A DNA stretch of 64,000 nucleotides from Elmis aenea (Eukaryota; Arthropoda; Insecta; Coleoptera; Elmidae), in assembly GCA_947652605.1 (NCBI GenBank), contig OX393583.1, forward strand, positions 15,107,222 to 15,171,221, read 5' to 3'. Of this stretch, positions 1 through 12,300 are shown piece by piece. The notes under the pieces were generated by a model. That model did not search any database and was not told the DNA's origin. It was given only the letters and a program-made list of their open reading frames with translations. A program made the translations under genes and the position numbers. Position 1 is the stretch's first letter. Every line of letters begins with the position of its first letter.

Positions 1-22
1 AAAGTTTGAAGTGTTTAGCAAG

Positions 23-46
23 ATGACCCACTTGGCTATTAGAAAG
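23..46 (+). CDS. Candidate first coding exon of choline kinase (start of frame)
   Basis: An ATG at 23 with A at -3 opens the frame MTHLAIRK and is followed at 47 by a good donor (gtatgt). The exon ends in phase 0, which is what the acceptor at 9275/9276 needs, and would give a 375-residue kinase. The frame is also open upstream to base 2, so this may be the tail of a longer exon that starts outside the window. There is no family motif in so short a stretch, so the link to choline kinase is inference from phase, strand and position. The alternative is an internal start at 9297. Confidence 0.35.
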
Positions 47-755
47 GTATGTAAATATAGTTTTTTAAATGTAAATATTAGCACCGAAAACGGTTAATTT
101 TGTAAGTGCGTTTTGGGTAAGATTTCCAAAATTGGGCTCGTTAATATTTCATTTATTTTAAACGTAATACTACGAAAATAAAATTCTTGCACAAAATAAA
201 TTGCTTAATCAAAACCAAAAGACTGTTTTATTTGTATTACCGTGATTTTTATAAATTGTTTAGATTTTTGATGCTTTTAATAGAATGTGCTTGAAAAACT
301 GCATACGGCATAATTGTAATTTAACTAAAACAATTTGGATTTGACTCTCAAATTCATATTGGAAAATTAGGCAGGTGCAACGTGCAACAGGTACTCTCAG
401 AGCCGGCGCAAGGCTATCTGACGCCCCTAGACCATAAGTTATTAATTTTTGAACGGGATAATCATAGCGGGGTGGTTAAGAACACGTGATAAGCACCCTT
501 ATGGTCTAAATCTGAGGCCGTGAATTTTTTTGTAGATGAGTCTTTTCATTTAGAAACTATTTATAAAATTTCACGAGGAGATAATTTATAACTTGGGAGT
601 AATTAATTTATGAACGAACGATGGTTAAGAATAAGGACGGCCATATAGCTCCGCAGTAGGTGGGAAGAGTTTAGATATAAGTGGGTGGAGCTTATTGTAA
701 GGCTGACCACGATGTCAAGAATCCGCCGCTAGAATACGCTGCTAGATACACTCTC
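47..755. other. First intron, unassigned stretch
   Basis: No coding sequence or family boundary is recognisable here; it is AT-rich unique-looking sequence. Confidence 0.3.
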
Positions 756-1692
756 GTACTTATCAAGCTATCTATGAAAATAAAAACAAAAAACAACTAA
801 TTAAATGTCAAATGACAGTTACCATTTGTCTGCGGTATCATTTATTGAAATTTTATAGTATTGTTGTGTAATTCGATAGTCTTTGTAGTAAATTTGTTAT
901 AATATAATTATGGGCAACATAATTAAAAATTGTAAATGTTGAAATTACCCTTCGTTGCCTTTTCTCGGGATATAGCTCTAAGTACCTATATTCGCTCAGC
1001 TTCTACATAGTTTTTATGCTAAAGAATGTAGCATCTCAACATTTCAAATTTTTCGCTATTTTTAAATGTAGCAACAATTATAACAATTCCTACTACAAAT
1101 ACAAAGACTTTCGAATTACACAACAATAATATAAAATTCTAATAAATGATACCGCAGACAAATGGTTATTGTCATTTGACATTTAATTAGTTGTTTTTTG
1201 TTTTCATTTTCATAGATAGCTTGATAAGTGATGGGTAAAATACGATTTTTCTTCATTCTGTGACTTATTTATAAAAATAGATGTAGCAAGTAATATCTCA
1301 TTTAAAAGAGAAAAAACAGCACATTTAACTATTCCATAGCCAACTTCGCGGCCCATAAGAAAAAATGAAATTAGGTTAGGGGTAATATCTCAAAAATGGT
1401 AGGTGTTAAAAAAAATCTAAAATGACTGTTACATTCTCCATTAAAAAGTACATTTATAAAGTACAAATAAAATTTTTCTATCGATTAAGACAAAAAAGTT
1501 ATGAACGAAAAAAGAAATTCGACATTTTCATATTTTTTGCTATAACATCTGAAGTACGAGGAATTTTGTACTTTTAAAAATTAATTGTGGCTCTTCTCAT
1601 ACCAAGGAATAATTCATCTAATTTAAACAAACCTGTATCTCTTATATTAGGCGAGATCCCCATGCTGGAAATGTAATTTGGGACACCCTGTA
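756..1692. mobile_element. TACAGGGTG-type family R1, copy A with hairpin arm
   Basis: 756-905 and about 1080-1240 are inverted copies of each other (the stretch beginning ATCAAGCTATCTATGAAAAT). The right part runs on to GGGACACCCTGTA at 1692. A near copy lies at 51397-51980 and an inverted one at 37162-37730; only the end is kept near 54930-55055. The element is non-coding. Its right terminus is the complement of TACAGGGTGTCCC. Confidence 0.7.
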
Positions 1693-3138
1693 CATCTTAT
1701 CTCGGTTACTTATATTTTTCTCAGTATACATAATTTCGCACAGACGTTAACGAATCGCCATTTTTCCTTACAGTAAAGTGACTTAAGGCTACTTTCAAAA
1801 TTAATAGTTATAAAAACTACGGACTTATGTCGATTTTGTCCGATGTGTTTTTACTGAGGTAATGTTTGATAAGACAGTAACTTAAGAATATTGATGAGTA
1901 AATGATATGATATAAGTAATTTGTGTATACTTCATTATAAGTTTATTTAAGTATTTTTTCTGCGTCCGTCAAAAAAACAGCCGTTTCGATCAATTTTTAG
2001 GCTGGAAAATACATCGTTACTGGCTTAGGCGAGAAAGTAACTGGTTGCCATGGTAATAAGTTGTCTTTACCGGCCTAGGCCGGAAAATAGCTGGTTGTCA
2101 TGGTGATGAGTTGTTTTGTTGACTTGCACTGTCAAACAAGCGTCATTATACCACCAAGCGAGTTTTCACGTGTAGTTTGTTATGTTATTGTTTAATTATG
2201 GGTATGGGTTGTGACAATAGTGATTTTGGTGTCAGTGACGAACACTACTGGTTGCTTGTGGGACTTGAAATTTTCACCGATTGTGGTAACCTATGAAGTG
2301 GTGCTGTATACCAAATTTGGTTTAAATATATCTATTGGTTGGGACACTGTTAAAAATAATTGATATTTTTTCGAAAATTTCAACACCTTGTATCTTTAAA
2401 ATGAAGCGTTTTTGGACCAATGTTGATATGGAATATTTGCTTTAAAATAAGTTTTTCTATCGACTGTTAAAGTCCTGCTGCTAAAAAGTGGACCACCCTG
2501 TATAAGGTTTAATATATTTATTTTGATATTTAGGCTCAAAACAAATAAAATTCATCAAAAAGTCCCTACAAAGCTAAAGAGTGCCATGAAACAAAAGACA
2601 ATTTAGTTCTGTCATTTAACTCAAAGTTTAACTTATAAAAGTAAAACATTAAATCAAAAATATACCAAAATTTATTAATTCTTAAAAAGCAGCTTTTCGT
2701 TTTATGATTATGGTACAGCTTTTTTTATTTACTAGACTATCTAAATCAAAATACTTATAAAATAAAAACAATACAAAAGTCGGCACTTAAGTATTACAAA
2801 ATTACTTCGATAACCAATTTATTTTACGCATTTGTTCGACGAATAACAAAAATAACATGAAATTTGTTATAGCTGTTATCGTTAATTACAAAATAATATT
2901 GATAAATGAATGAAAAAATTATATTTTTCTCTTTATTCTAATATGGTGCAATCATACTTCTTCATTTTTAAATTATTTTCGAACCACGTTTTTTTGATTA
3001 TATCTTTCGTAAATGATTCTACAAATTTCGATGTACGATATAGTTCTACAAAATGAAGGAAGTATATTTAACCAATATTTACAAAATAATCAGTAAAATC
3101 GTGTGCTAAGATGAGAGTTCAAAAAATGTTTAAGTTCC
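1693..3138. other. Intron sequence with a duplicated pre-ATG segment
   Basis: 1965-2250 is paralogous to 26915-27195: both carry two tandem copies of a roughly 60-bp unit (GGAAAATA..CTGG..GCCATGG) and end in a similar ATG-containing stretch followed by GATAGTGATTTTGGTGTCAGT-like codons. A lone CACCCTGTA end is at about 2503. The rest is AT-rich with nothing recognisable. Confidence 0.45.
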
Positions 3139-3211
3139 TGTCGCCCAGTTGGCACGTCGCCCAGTTGACCGTCGCCCAGTTGGTCTCGCCCAGTTGACCG
3201 TCGCCCAGTTG
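3139..3211. repeat. Short tandem repeat, about 15 bp unit
   Basis: GTCGCCCAGTTG occurs five times in a row with 2-4 variable bases between copies (one copy starts CTCGCCC). It is GC-rich against a very AT-rich background. Confidence 0.8.
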
Positions 3212-4451
3212 TCGCGTACCGTCGTCGCCCGCCTGCAAGCTCTAATTTAGCGCCCTCCATCATATATTCGTTTTTTTTTTTGTGATCATCTAAGGTGATA
3301 CAGATTTTACAGAAAAGAACTACTTAAATATAATTGAAAATACTGATATTTAAGTTTTCTTGATTTAATATACACAAATTTAGAAATAACATTCTTTGAA
3401 ATCTTTTTCAATTTAATTGTTAAAGATTATTAATGCCAAAATAATAAGCATCTTTTGTATGATAATTGTTCTTAAATAGGTCTTAATTAATTTTAATGTT
3501 GCAAAAGACCGTTCCCCCTTGCAACACCAACAGGTATTGTCAGTAATACGCTTAGCACAATAGTTAGTTAGAGAAGGATAAATTATTACATACAATATCA
3601 AAAATAATTTTAAGTTTTTCCGAAAAATATCTTGGTAAGCACGTATCTGGCCAGAATTCCATTGCATTTATAACTTTGTTGTTACCATCTTTTAAAAAAC
3701 ACTCAAATCATAACAGTTTTTTCTTAAATCGTACTGATTTATGAGAATTTATTTTTAAAAAAGTATCACAATGAGTTTTTAGTTGTTTAAAACTTTCATT
3801 TAACAAAGTCCAAGCAGTGTCCAAAATTGTATATGAAACACGTTAACTCTAAATTAATCTTCTGGCGTTTGTGGTGACTCGTTATGATGCTTATACTCAA
3901 ATTGATATGCCTTCTTTCGTCACCGAACTTCCAAATTAGTTTTAAATACAGTTCACGCGTTTTTTAATTATTGCTTTGGCGCCTTGTCCAAGTTCGTTTA
4001 AAAAAAATCCAAATAGAAAATAAAATTGTCAAGATACTGTTTAATATAAATTAATTAAAACCTACCATAGATTTTTTTTTTAAATTTTTGCCAGCTCAAC
4101 AAACATAATTTTGTTATTCATGGCAGTGTTAAGATTGGTTTCACTCACTGACACTTTGACGTTGTGGCTCGACGAACGATTATCGGGATTTAGTTATCTT
4201 CGTCGGTGATATAAATAAATGTCTTGTGGTAATTTGCGTTGCAGCCTTTGGTGTATATTTTTTTGTCCCAGGTTATAGCGAGCAGCGCCCTCGCATTCAC
4301 TGATCTTTTGTAAGAATTTTGTTGTTGTCATCTGTAGGTATTCGTTGATTGTTGTCATAGATGTGTATAATATATTTAAAATGTATAGTTTGAAATATAG
4401 ACTGACTCACCGAACCCCTGGGGTTCGATCGAACACCGGTTAAGAACCACT
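3212..4451. other. Intron, no feature seen
   Basis: AT-rich sequence. Small open frames here have no family resemblance and no codon signal. Confidence 0.3.
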
Positions 4452-5276
4452 GAGCTAGAGTATAGGTTTAAATTTGGCAAAGTTGCTAAATTCGATGCTT
4501 ATTGATAATCCAAAGAGAAATTGGAAATATCTCAAACGGTATCCGAGAAAATTAGGAAAAACTGGAACGTCCATTTTTGTAAATCGTTTATAACTCCTTT
4601 GGAGTTTGAAATATTTTAAATGTGTAAAAAAGTTGCCCAAGCAACTTTTTAAGCCGAATCGGATGGTGGTCACAAATTTTTCCTAGGTCGATTCGTTTTT
4701 GTTTTAGACAACCAACTTTGTTTTTTCTTATGGGCAGCATATCGCGTTTTTCTTCGTTATTAAAGTTCATTTTTACGACTAACAGGCCTTCAAAACTTTT
4801 AGATTGTTGATCGGTTGTCATGGAAACAACATAAACTACAACGACCGACCTACCTGATTTATAATGGTTATTGTTTAAAACGTATTTTTTGAAATTTGAC
4901 AATGAAAGAAAAAGTAAAATACCATGTGTGATACATCAATGGATTCAGAAAAATAAATGCTATTTGATTATGTAAATAGCAAAAATTGCGCCCATAAGAA
5001 AAAACAAAGTTGGTTGTCATAAAACAAAAACGAATCGATCTAGGAAAAATTTGCGATCACCATCCGATTCGGCTTAAAAAGTTGCTTGCGCAATGTTTTA
5101 ACACATTTGAAATATTTCAAACTCCGAAGGAGTTATAAACGATTTACAAAAATCGTATTTTCCGGTTTTTCCCAATTTTCTCGGATACCGTTTGAGATAT
5201 CTCCAATTTCTCTTCGGATTATCTATAAGCATCGAATTTAGCAACTTTGAAAAATGTAAACCTATACTCTAGCTAT
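4452..5276. mobile_element. Foldback repeat with about 200-bp arms
   Basis: The left arm begins CTAGAGTATAGGTTTAAAT and is repeated inverted up to 5276. The arms include the GAGAAATTGG...ATATCTC segment. A second, partial copy lies at about 15575-16125. It is non-coding; open frames on it are arm artefacts. Confidence 0.75.
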
Positions 5277-5280
5277 AATA

Positions 5281-6010
5281 ATAAGCGAGATCCCCATGCT
5301 TAAACTCGAATTTCAAACACCCTGTATAAGGTTTGTTGGGGTTATTCTCAATACTTACAAAGTTATAGGGGTGCGACAGTCAAACTGATACGCAATTTAC
5401 GAAGGTTTTTTTTTTTTTTTTTTTTTAAGATAAACATAAAAGTATCTAAAATAGTCTTCATAAATATTTTTGATATTTACAACAATAACGGAGATATGAC
5501 ACATTATTAATATGACAAAAAAACACTTTTTATTCAATAACTCAAAAACTGGTAATAAAAGAATATTTTTGAAAACGGTTACACGTTAGTCTCAAAAAAC
5601 TGCAAATTTTTGGCAATTTAACCGTTTCTCTATCTTAAATATTAACCGAGATACCCATGCAATCCCATAGAATTTGGACCACCCTGTACTTTTGCAAAAA
5701 CAATTTTAATTTACTGATTTGTACCTATTGTCCAATATTTGTGACGTCTCATTTGGTTTACGATTTATTTTTCTTTTACTGTTTTGATTTTGTTTGTAGT
5801 ATAGTATAGGCGTGCTAACTGTATGATATACAAATGATCAATAAATATGCACCTAACAATATATCACGCTATAATGGAAGAAAAAAAAATGTTTGCGTTG
5901 GAATGTCGTGAAGTATTTTGATGTTGTAGTAGTAATATAAGTATTTACTATTTATTTCAAGAAATTGTTTGTTATTACATGTTAATAAAACATGGTGACA
6001 ATCTTAACCT
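5281..6010. repeat. Ends of TACAGGGTG-type repeats and a T-run
   Basis: 5317-5330 has a CACCCTGTA end. 5405-5690 is a half copy of the R0 family (ending GAATTTGGACCACCCTGTA, full copy at 11733-12360). A run of about 20 T lies at 5406. 5700-6010 is unassigned. Confidence 0.6.
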
Positions 6011-6285
6011 TTAAGCCTAGTTTACATTAGTACATTAGTAGAGTTAGTAGTAGAGTATACACTATACACTTACAGTATATTAGCTTACTATTTCTCCAAA
6101 TCACTATACTCTACTAATTTTGGTAAAGTAACCGTCTACACACAGCTAGTAGTTTGGTAGAGGAAAGTTTAGTTTAAAGTTTGTTACCATTAGCATCGCA
6201 CGGCGTCGTCATAGTACCTATTATTGAAAAAAAGTGCTTAAAAATATTTGCAAATGTCTTGGTGAATGAAGCTTTAGAACTATTA

Positions 6286-6495
6286 AGGGTAGTTTCACAC
6301 GGTGACATTTGATGTCGCGACTTTTGATGTCTGAACAGCCTGATGTCGCAATGCCACGATGTCACGACGCTAGTGCCGCGATGTCGCGACATCGATATTG
6401 ACAGTTCGGCATTTGACGGAAGCCTACCATACTTGGGTAGTTCACACGGTGACATTTGATGTCGCGACATCATATGTCACCGTGTGAACTACCCA
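6286..6495. mobile_element. 210-bp MITE nested in the Harbinger element
   Basis: It starts AGGGTAGTTTCACACGGTGA and ends in its complement, with TTA on both sides (6283-6285, 6496-6498). The right end alone is a tight 60-bp palindrome around GATGTCGCGACATC. It interrupts the transposase relic: removing it rejoins the frame ...EALELL with IRLEDERD. Confidence 0.8.
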
Positions 6496-6580
6496 TTAGA
6501 TTAGAGGATGAAAGAGATAAATATAAAATAAAATGGGTTAGAGACTGGATTCCAAGAAGAGATGCGCTAGGAGCATCTGG
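6495..6580 (+). pseudogene. Harbinger transposase N-terminal fragment
   Basis: Encodes RLEDERDKYKIKWVRDWIPR and RRDALGAS, the opening helix region of HARBI1-like transposases (WVRxWxxRRxxxGAS). The frame then runs into unrelated sequence; no catalytic Asp/Glu block follows. Broken remnant. Confidence 0.65.
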
Positions 6581-6597
6581 AATTTTTTGTTTTAACC

Positions 6598-6737
6598 CCA
6601 GACTCACCAAAACTTTCTTTTGCCATCTTTTTTACAATTTGTTTACTTTTATAATTAACCCTGCTAATGTTCCAAATACATTCGTAGTCTTTGTATAGCT
6701 CCACTAATTTTATAGTTTCAGCTTCTGTCCACTTCAT
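6598..6737 (-). pseudogene. MADF-domain fragment of a Harbinger element
   Basis: From ATG 6737 the frame reads MKWTEAETIKLVELYKDYEC then IWNISRVNYKSK, the start of a MADF/Myb-like DNA-binding domain (aromatic-rich, LWxxxxxxYxxK spacing). Such proteins are the second gene of Harbinger transposons and are needed by their transposase. The domain is cut off within its third helix. Confidence 0.65.
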
Positions 6738-7221
6738 TTTCGTACGTAATTTATTAAAATAATATCTATTTTTAGCGCAGCTTTAACTAAATATTTACAC
6801 TAAACTTTTCCGACTACTATACTTTACTGCAATGTACCTGTTTACACTGGTAGAGTGCCGGTATAGGATAGTGAGAATTGTGGTGGGGGGACGGGCAAGT
6901 ATAATGTACTATTCCACATGTGATATCTACTCTACTCTATCAACTACTATCTTTAGTACTCGTCTTTTACTATCCCAAACTGTTTACATTATGCTAGTAA
7001 TGGGATAGTACGCATTCTACCAATGTACTCTTCTACTACTAATGCAAACTAGCCTTTACTGATTCACATGTTTAGCAGTATTTTTTTTATATTTTTCACG
7101 GAATATTGTATTATAAGTTATCTTACCGCCTATTACTCGATTATTTTAAAAGTAGTTTAAATGTGCCTTGAGAAACATTACTATTTACAAAAAGTACATA
7201 TCTCATTTATATTTTCACATA

Positions 7222-8716
7222 TACAGGGTGAGTGACGACGGACGCTGCGGAGTTTTATGGCGAAACGGTACATATTTTCAAACTTCTGTTGCATTTAGAT
7301 TATGTAAGTCAATAAGGGCTACATTTTAAAAATATTTTCAAACATACAGGGTGCTCCAAAAAAGAGTGGCATATCAAAGTTATACTTTTTATTATGAAAT
7401 ACCCTGTATATTTTTACATTTTTGGATTTCTCTTTAAATTTGATTCAAAAAATGTATAAGGTATTATGGGTCTAAACTCGGCCGTTTTTGTGAAAATTGC
7501 ATTTTCATGAAAATGCAGAACTTTCAAAAATTTTCAACATTTAAAAACTTTGAGAAGTCTGAAGAAATTCGCTTGGAGATAAGATTGACAATAGATTATG
7601 TAACACTTTGCCCCACCTACATTTCAAAAATATTATACAGGGCGTTTTTTACGCTTGGTCAAACTTGTAAAACTTTAACCATTGATAACTCTTTTTTTTT
7701 AATACAACACCCTATATTTTTTACACAGTCTTATAGAAAGTTTAATTGTCTTTCGAAAACATTAGGGCTGTTTTTCACCTAAAATTGATATTTTTCGAGA
7801 TATCGCGATTTTATTGTTAATTATTAGGGCAAAGTCATATTTTCAAGTAGGCTATGGAGGTAGAAAGCTGTAATTTGAAACAATTGGAAGAAAAAACAGG
7901 AACAATAATTATTTTATCGTTTGCCTACACCTATTTGACATATTTTTATGGCAAAGTTGTAGTTTTACCATACTTACGTTTAAATAGAGGTTTCTTATCA
8001 GGGCCACAATATTTTTCGTATAATTGAGTTTGATCGTTTGCCAAGTCCTAAAAACTCATTGATAATGTATTAGGTACGCGAACGGAACGCTGATTTAAAA
8101 AAATAAATACTGACTTGTCTAATTTTACATTTAAAAAAAATAATGGTTGGTACTGTTTTCGGTAGAACCAAGTGTCGTATCATAAACATACAAAAAATGG
8201 TTTATAGGATTTAGTAATTATCTTATAACACTGGTCCAATAAATAAATGCATACATAATTATAAGAAACCTCTAAGTTTGGTAAAACTACAACTTTTTTA
8301 ACTTTGAAACAAATATATAAAACTACATATTTTTAAAAAGCTAAAAAAAATCTCTTTCATATGAAGTCATGGCCAAATTGGGTCTCTATTTATAAAGATA
8401 TGAGTTTACTTCATATCTCGAAAGTCAAGATCGCTAAAAAAATTTAATGTCTTTTTTAGATTAAGCAAAGAAATCTGTATAAAAAACCTTCATAACATTT
8501 TATTCTATTTTAATAAATAAGTTATAGTTAATTTTCAAAAATGATGAAATTTCACTTTTTGTCTGTAGTGCCAAAATGGAAAGTGATATAAAAAATCTGA
8601 TTACATAGGCGTCCTTTTCTCAAAAAATTAGTCCAAGAGACCCATATCAGATTTTCTCTAACTATAACGGTAACCGAGATAACCCGTAAAACATTCGAAT
8701 TGGTCCACCCTGTAGA
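7222..8716. mobile_element. Cluster of TACAGGGTG-ended repeats
   Basis: TACAGGGTGAGTGACGACGG starts at 7222, TACAGGGTGCTCC near 7346 and a TACAGGGCG near 7637. The block 7222-7830 is repeated inverted at 25924-26815. 8590-8716 is another end (GTCCACCCTGTA). Between them is AT-rich filler. The 91-codon frame at 7507-7782 lies inside this repeat and is not a gene. Confidence 0.65.
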
Positions 8717-9275
8717 TTAATTATTAGAGACAATGCCACATCAAATTTTATTTATGCAGTCATGTTGCCTAGGATTATTACAAAAACAAAAAAGAAATGT
8801 TTGTGCTAATGTTCTCGAACCTTCTTAAACTACGAAGTTGGCCACAGATTTTAAATAACCCGCATGCACTTAAAGCCGTGATGCAAAACTGACGCACGCG
8901 ACGCCGGCGTCGTAATATCGATTGCGAAACAAAAGTTGGTTACTGTGTTTCTCGTCTCGCGAATTCGAACTATTTATTTTCAATACTCAGTTGTTACATT
9001 TAAATCGAAACCGTATTCTCTCGAACTTAAAAAAACTATTTATCTGTTTGTAAAGTCTGAAGGACGTGCCTTAGTCTAAAACAATTGATTTAGTGGGAGA
9101 TTACGTTGTAAACAAAGCTAGTTGGGCAGTGTGGTCTTGAACCAGTCTTAAATTTTCCCAAATTTAAATTTAAACTAAAAGAATACGTGGGTGGAAATCA
9201 TAGTTTCGATTAAATTAACTGTTAGTGATGCATCGTAGATTCATAGCTAACTGGATTGATTTTTTTTATAAACAG
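8717..9275. other. Intron sequence before choline kinase exon A
   Basis: No repeat family or coding segment is recognised. The last 25 bp form the acceptor of exon A. Confidence 0.4.
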
Positions 9276-9388
9276 ATCAATGGAGATTACTCAGAAATGC
9301 GTGAGTTGGCCGCAAGAATATGTCGAGATTACCTGCATGGAGGATGGAAAAATGTGACGGCGCAAAATATAGGATTCAAACATATCAG
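9276..9388 (+). CDS. CHK: Choline kinase exon A (N-terminal helix region)
   Basis: A pyrimidine-rich tract and AG at 9274-9275 precede the exon and GT follows at 9389. It encodes residues 1-37 and two bases of codon 38. The segment ending CRDYLHGGWKNV corresponds to the conserved start of the kinase fold (CKEFLPGAWRGL in animal choline kinases). The reading frame contains ATG at 9297, the fallback start if no upstream coding exon exists. The split codon (AG|T) joins to the next exon to give the SGGLSN motif. Confidence 0.85.
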
Positions 9389-12300
9389 GTGAGTTGGTTT
9401 GTACCACAAAAATTATATTTTAAGTCACTACAGGGCGACGCCCTATACAGTGTGTACAAAAAGTAACGTAACGGATCAATATCTCGTCTTGTGACAACTT
9501 AATAAAAAAAGTTTTGTACAAAAGTTGTTTGTGGTAATTTACCACATAACCTTAAATTGTTTTCAACTATACACAGTGTTTTATTTTTGCGCACCGATAT
9601 GTCACTATGTTTTTTTAAATGGAACACCCAGTATATTCTATAATTTTTAGATGTAAAATTTAATTCTCTTTCTCTACATCATCAATATTATTGTGCAATA
9701 TTGCTCATTGCACAATAATATTGGCCGTTTGTGGATTGTATTGAAAGGTTGCACAATATATTGAGTGAATTCAAAATTTTTAGATATTTATTGCGCAATA
9801 TGAAATATATTGCATCGTCTGTGTGCAACATTGCGCAATATTGATTCAGTTTTAACCAAAACTTTGTAGAGCAAACATCGTGAAAAATGTCAAAGTTAAA
9901 GGTAGAGGAAATAAAATTTATTTTAGAGTGTATTGAAGTTTATCATAGTTTACCAGCTCTGTGGGATGTTAAGTGCAAGGATTACAGCAATAGAATTTAA
10001 AAACAATGAACAATATGAGGAACCGTCTAATCGCAAAAAGTTTCGAAAATCACTTGGTTCACTTAATCTTAGTTCTTTTAATAAATTTTCATGAGTGTAC
10101 GGCTTTCTTTACTAAAACCGCTGCTTCATCCATCTGCGTCTTTTCCTCGATTTTTTTTCTTAAGCAAACAGCCAGTGCAATGGCCACACAACTAGCTTTG
10201 GTATCACTACACATTAGTGATTGCAATACCGGTATACCGGTATACCGAATACCGGTATACCGTGCCATTTTACAATACCGAAATACCGTCTCATTTGATG
10301 GTCTAATACCGGTATTCGGTATTAATATATATATTTTTTAAATTTGATTTTTATTATTTCATAATTGCAGTCTGCCATAAATAAAAAAAATAGCAATAAA
10401 TGCAAAACACAAAATTGTGCCACAAAATGATGTATTTAAGTTAATTAAAAGAGAGATGATATTATTAGAAGACGAAAGAATATTGCAACATTGGAATATT
10501 TGTTGTCATTTCCAAGGCTTACTATTAAAAAATGTTGCAATTTCTCTTAACTTTATCAAAAATTCTTAATAACTCGAAAATTATTGCAGATAGGTATAGG
10601 AAACGCTAATATAGATTGATGTAGAATTTACTTTTGAATTAGAAAATGAAAAAAAAATTGGTATTTGAAAAAACGAGTTTTATTGGTCTGAAATTGTATT
10701 AAAAGAAAATTAAATTTTGGGCACCCTGTAAGTAATGCATCGATTGCAAAAGTTCTTCTATGCATAGTCTAAATTTAAGCGTTTTCTCTTCAAAAATGGC
10801 GGCGATAGATAATATTAAGCATTACGATGAAAATCAAAAAATTTCAAAAAAGTCCAAAAATCTAAAAAACGACTGCACTTAGGTATAGGGTATGCTATTA
10901 ATCGTCCCTCTAAAATAACGTGTTAAATCCAAAAATGCAATAAAAAATAGACCATTGTATTTGAAATAAGAAAGTAGACGTCAACTTCCGGTATTTCCGA
11001 AAGAGTCGCCATCTTGAAAATATTTTCATTAAACAGCTCAGATGCCATTATGGTCATAACCAAAATTTCAGATCAATACCCTTTTTTATTCTTCATATAT
11101 TTTTAATGCCCGGTCCCAATCAATTAGGTACCCTGTATATCTTCAGTTTTTTGTCCATATTTTTTTACAGATTATGTAATTTTTTAAGTTTCTTTATTTT
11201 ATGTAAATTTGTGTTTTGACATTATACTTGCTATATGTACATATGTGTAAAATGCATATATTGTATTTTCAAAATTAATCCTTTTTTTAAAAAAGCAATA
11301 CCGTTATTAATACCGGTATACCGGTATTACTTGCGAAAAAATACCGAATACCGGTATTGAATTTTGGTCCGGTATTGCAATCACTACTACACATGCAGTG
11401 GCGGATTACCGCACAGGCGCATGAGGCGCGCGCCTCGGGCCTCGGCAAAAAGGGGGCCTCAGAATCGTTGGGGTTCGTCATCCTCAAAAACCAAAATTAA
11501 ATTTTTATTGTCTATTAATATGAGAATTATAAAATAATAATTGTAGGCAAATTGTAATATCTTCTAAAACCTATTTTCATAGTGGGTATTGTGTAATAGC
11601 CATTGATGCCAATTTAAAAAAAAAAACATGTTAAATTAAACAAAAATGATAGCCAATTTGGTTCCAAATCGCCAAAACTTGCAACCCTGCTTGCATCTGA
11701 TTACAGTGCACTGCAAGCCGATGTACTGTACAGGGTGGTCCAAATTCGATGGAATTACATGGGCATCTCGCTTAATAGTCAAGATAGAGAAACGGTTAAT
11801 GTACCAAAAATGTGCAGTTTTTTGGGACAAACTGAGAATTGTTGTCAAATATATTCTATCTTTTCCGATTTTCCTTTGTTTTCACAACCTGCTTTTTGTT
11901 TCTCATCTTTAAAAAATTTTAAAAACCTTTATAACTTGCGTATTATTAAAAATAAATACATCAACCCCAATATATTTGGAAAGGGAAAAAATAAGGAATT
12001 TAAATAGGCCATAGCCAACTATAGCTTCCATTTAAAAAAAGGTGAGTTTGTGTCATGCCTTTTTAACGGCCAGCGAAAATTTTTTTTTTTAGTACCTACT
12101 ATCAAAATCTACATCAAAATATCTAAAAATAATCTTTATAAACTTTTTCGATATTTAAAACAATAAGGGAGATATGACACATTATAAATATAACAAAAAA
12201 ACAGTTTTTCATTAATAATTCAAAAACCGGAAATGATATTTTTGAAAACTGTTCTGAGTTTGTTCTAAAAAAACTGCACATTTTTAGTAATTTAACCATT

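Larger units (their letters stand above)
6014..7055. mobile_element. PIF/Harbinger-type element, TTA target duplication
   Basis: The ends are AGCCTAGTTTACATTAGTA and, inverted, AGGCTAGTTTGCATTAGTA. TTA flanks both sides (6011-6013 and 7056-7058), the canonical Harbinger TSD. The subterminal regions are rich in TAGTAGAGT-like words. Inside are relics of both Harbinger genes (a MADF protein on -, the transposase N-terminus on +) and a nested MITE at 6286-6495. The catalytic part is missing, so it is non-autonomous. Confidence 0.85.

Noticed and set aside
3139..3211. CRISPR-like array
   Set aside because: Units are 15 bp with 2-4 bp between them and the genome is an animal's; it is a simple tandem repeat.
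7507..7782. 91-codon frame and its mirror at 26337-26534
   Set aside because: Both are inside copies of the same TACAGGGTG repeat; similarity reflects repeat copying, and neither resembles a protein family.
10006..10341. 111-codon frame
   Set aside because: Crosses the left border of an hAT element at 10215, so it is chimeric by chance.
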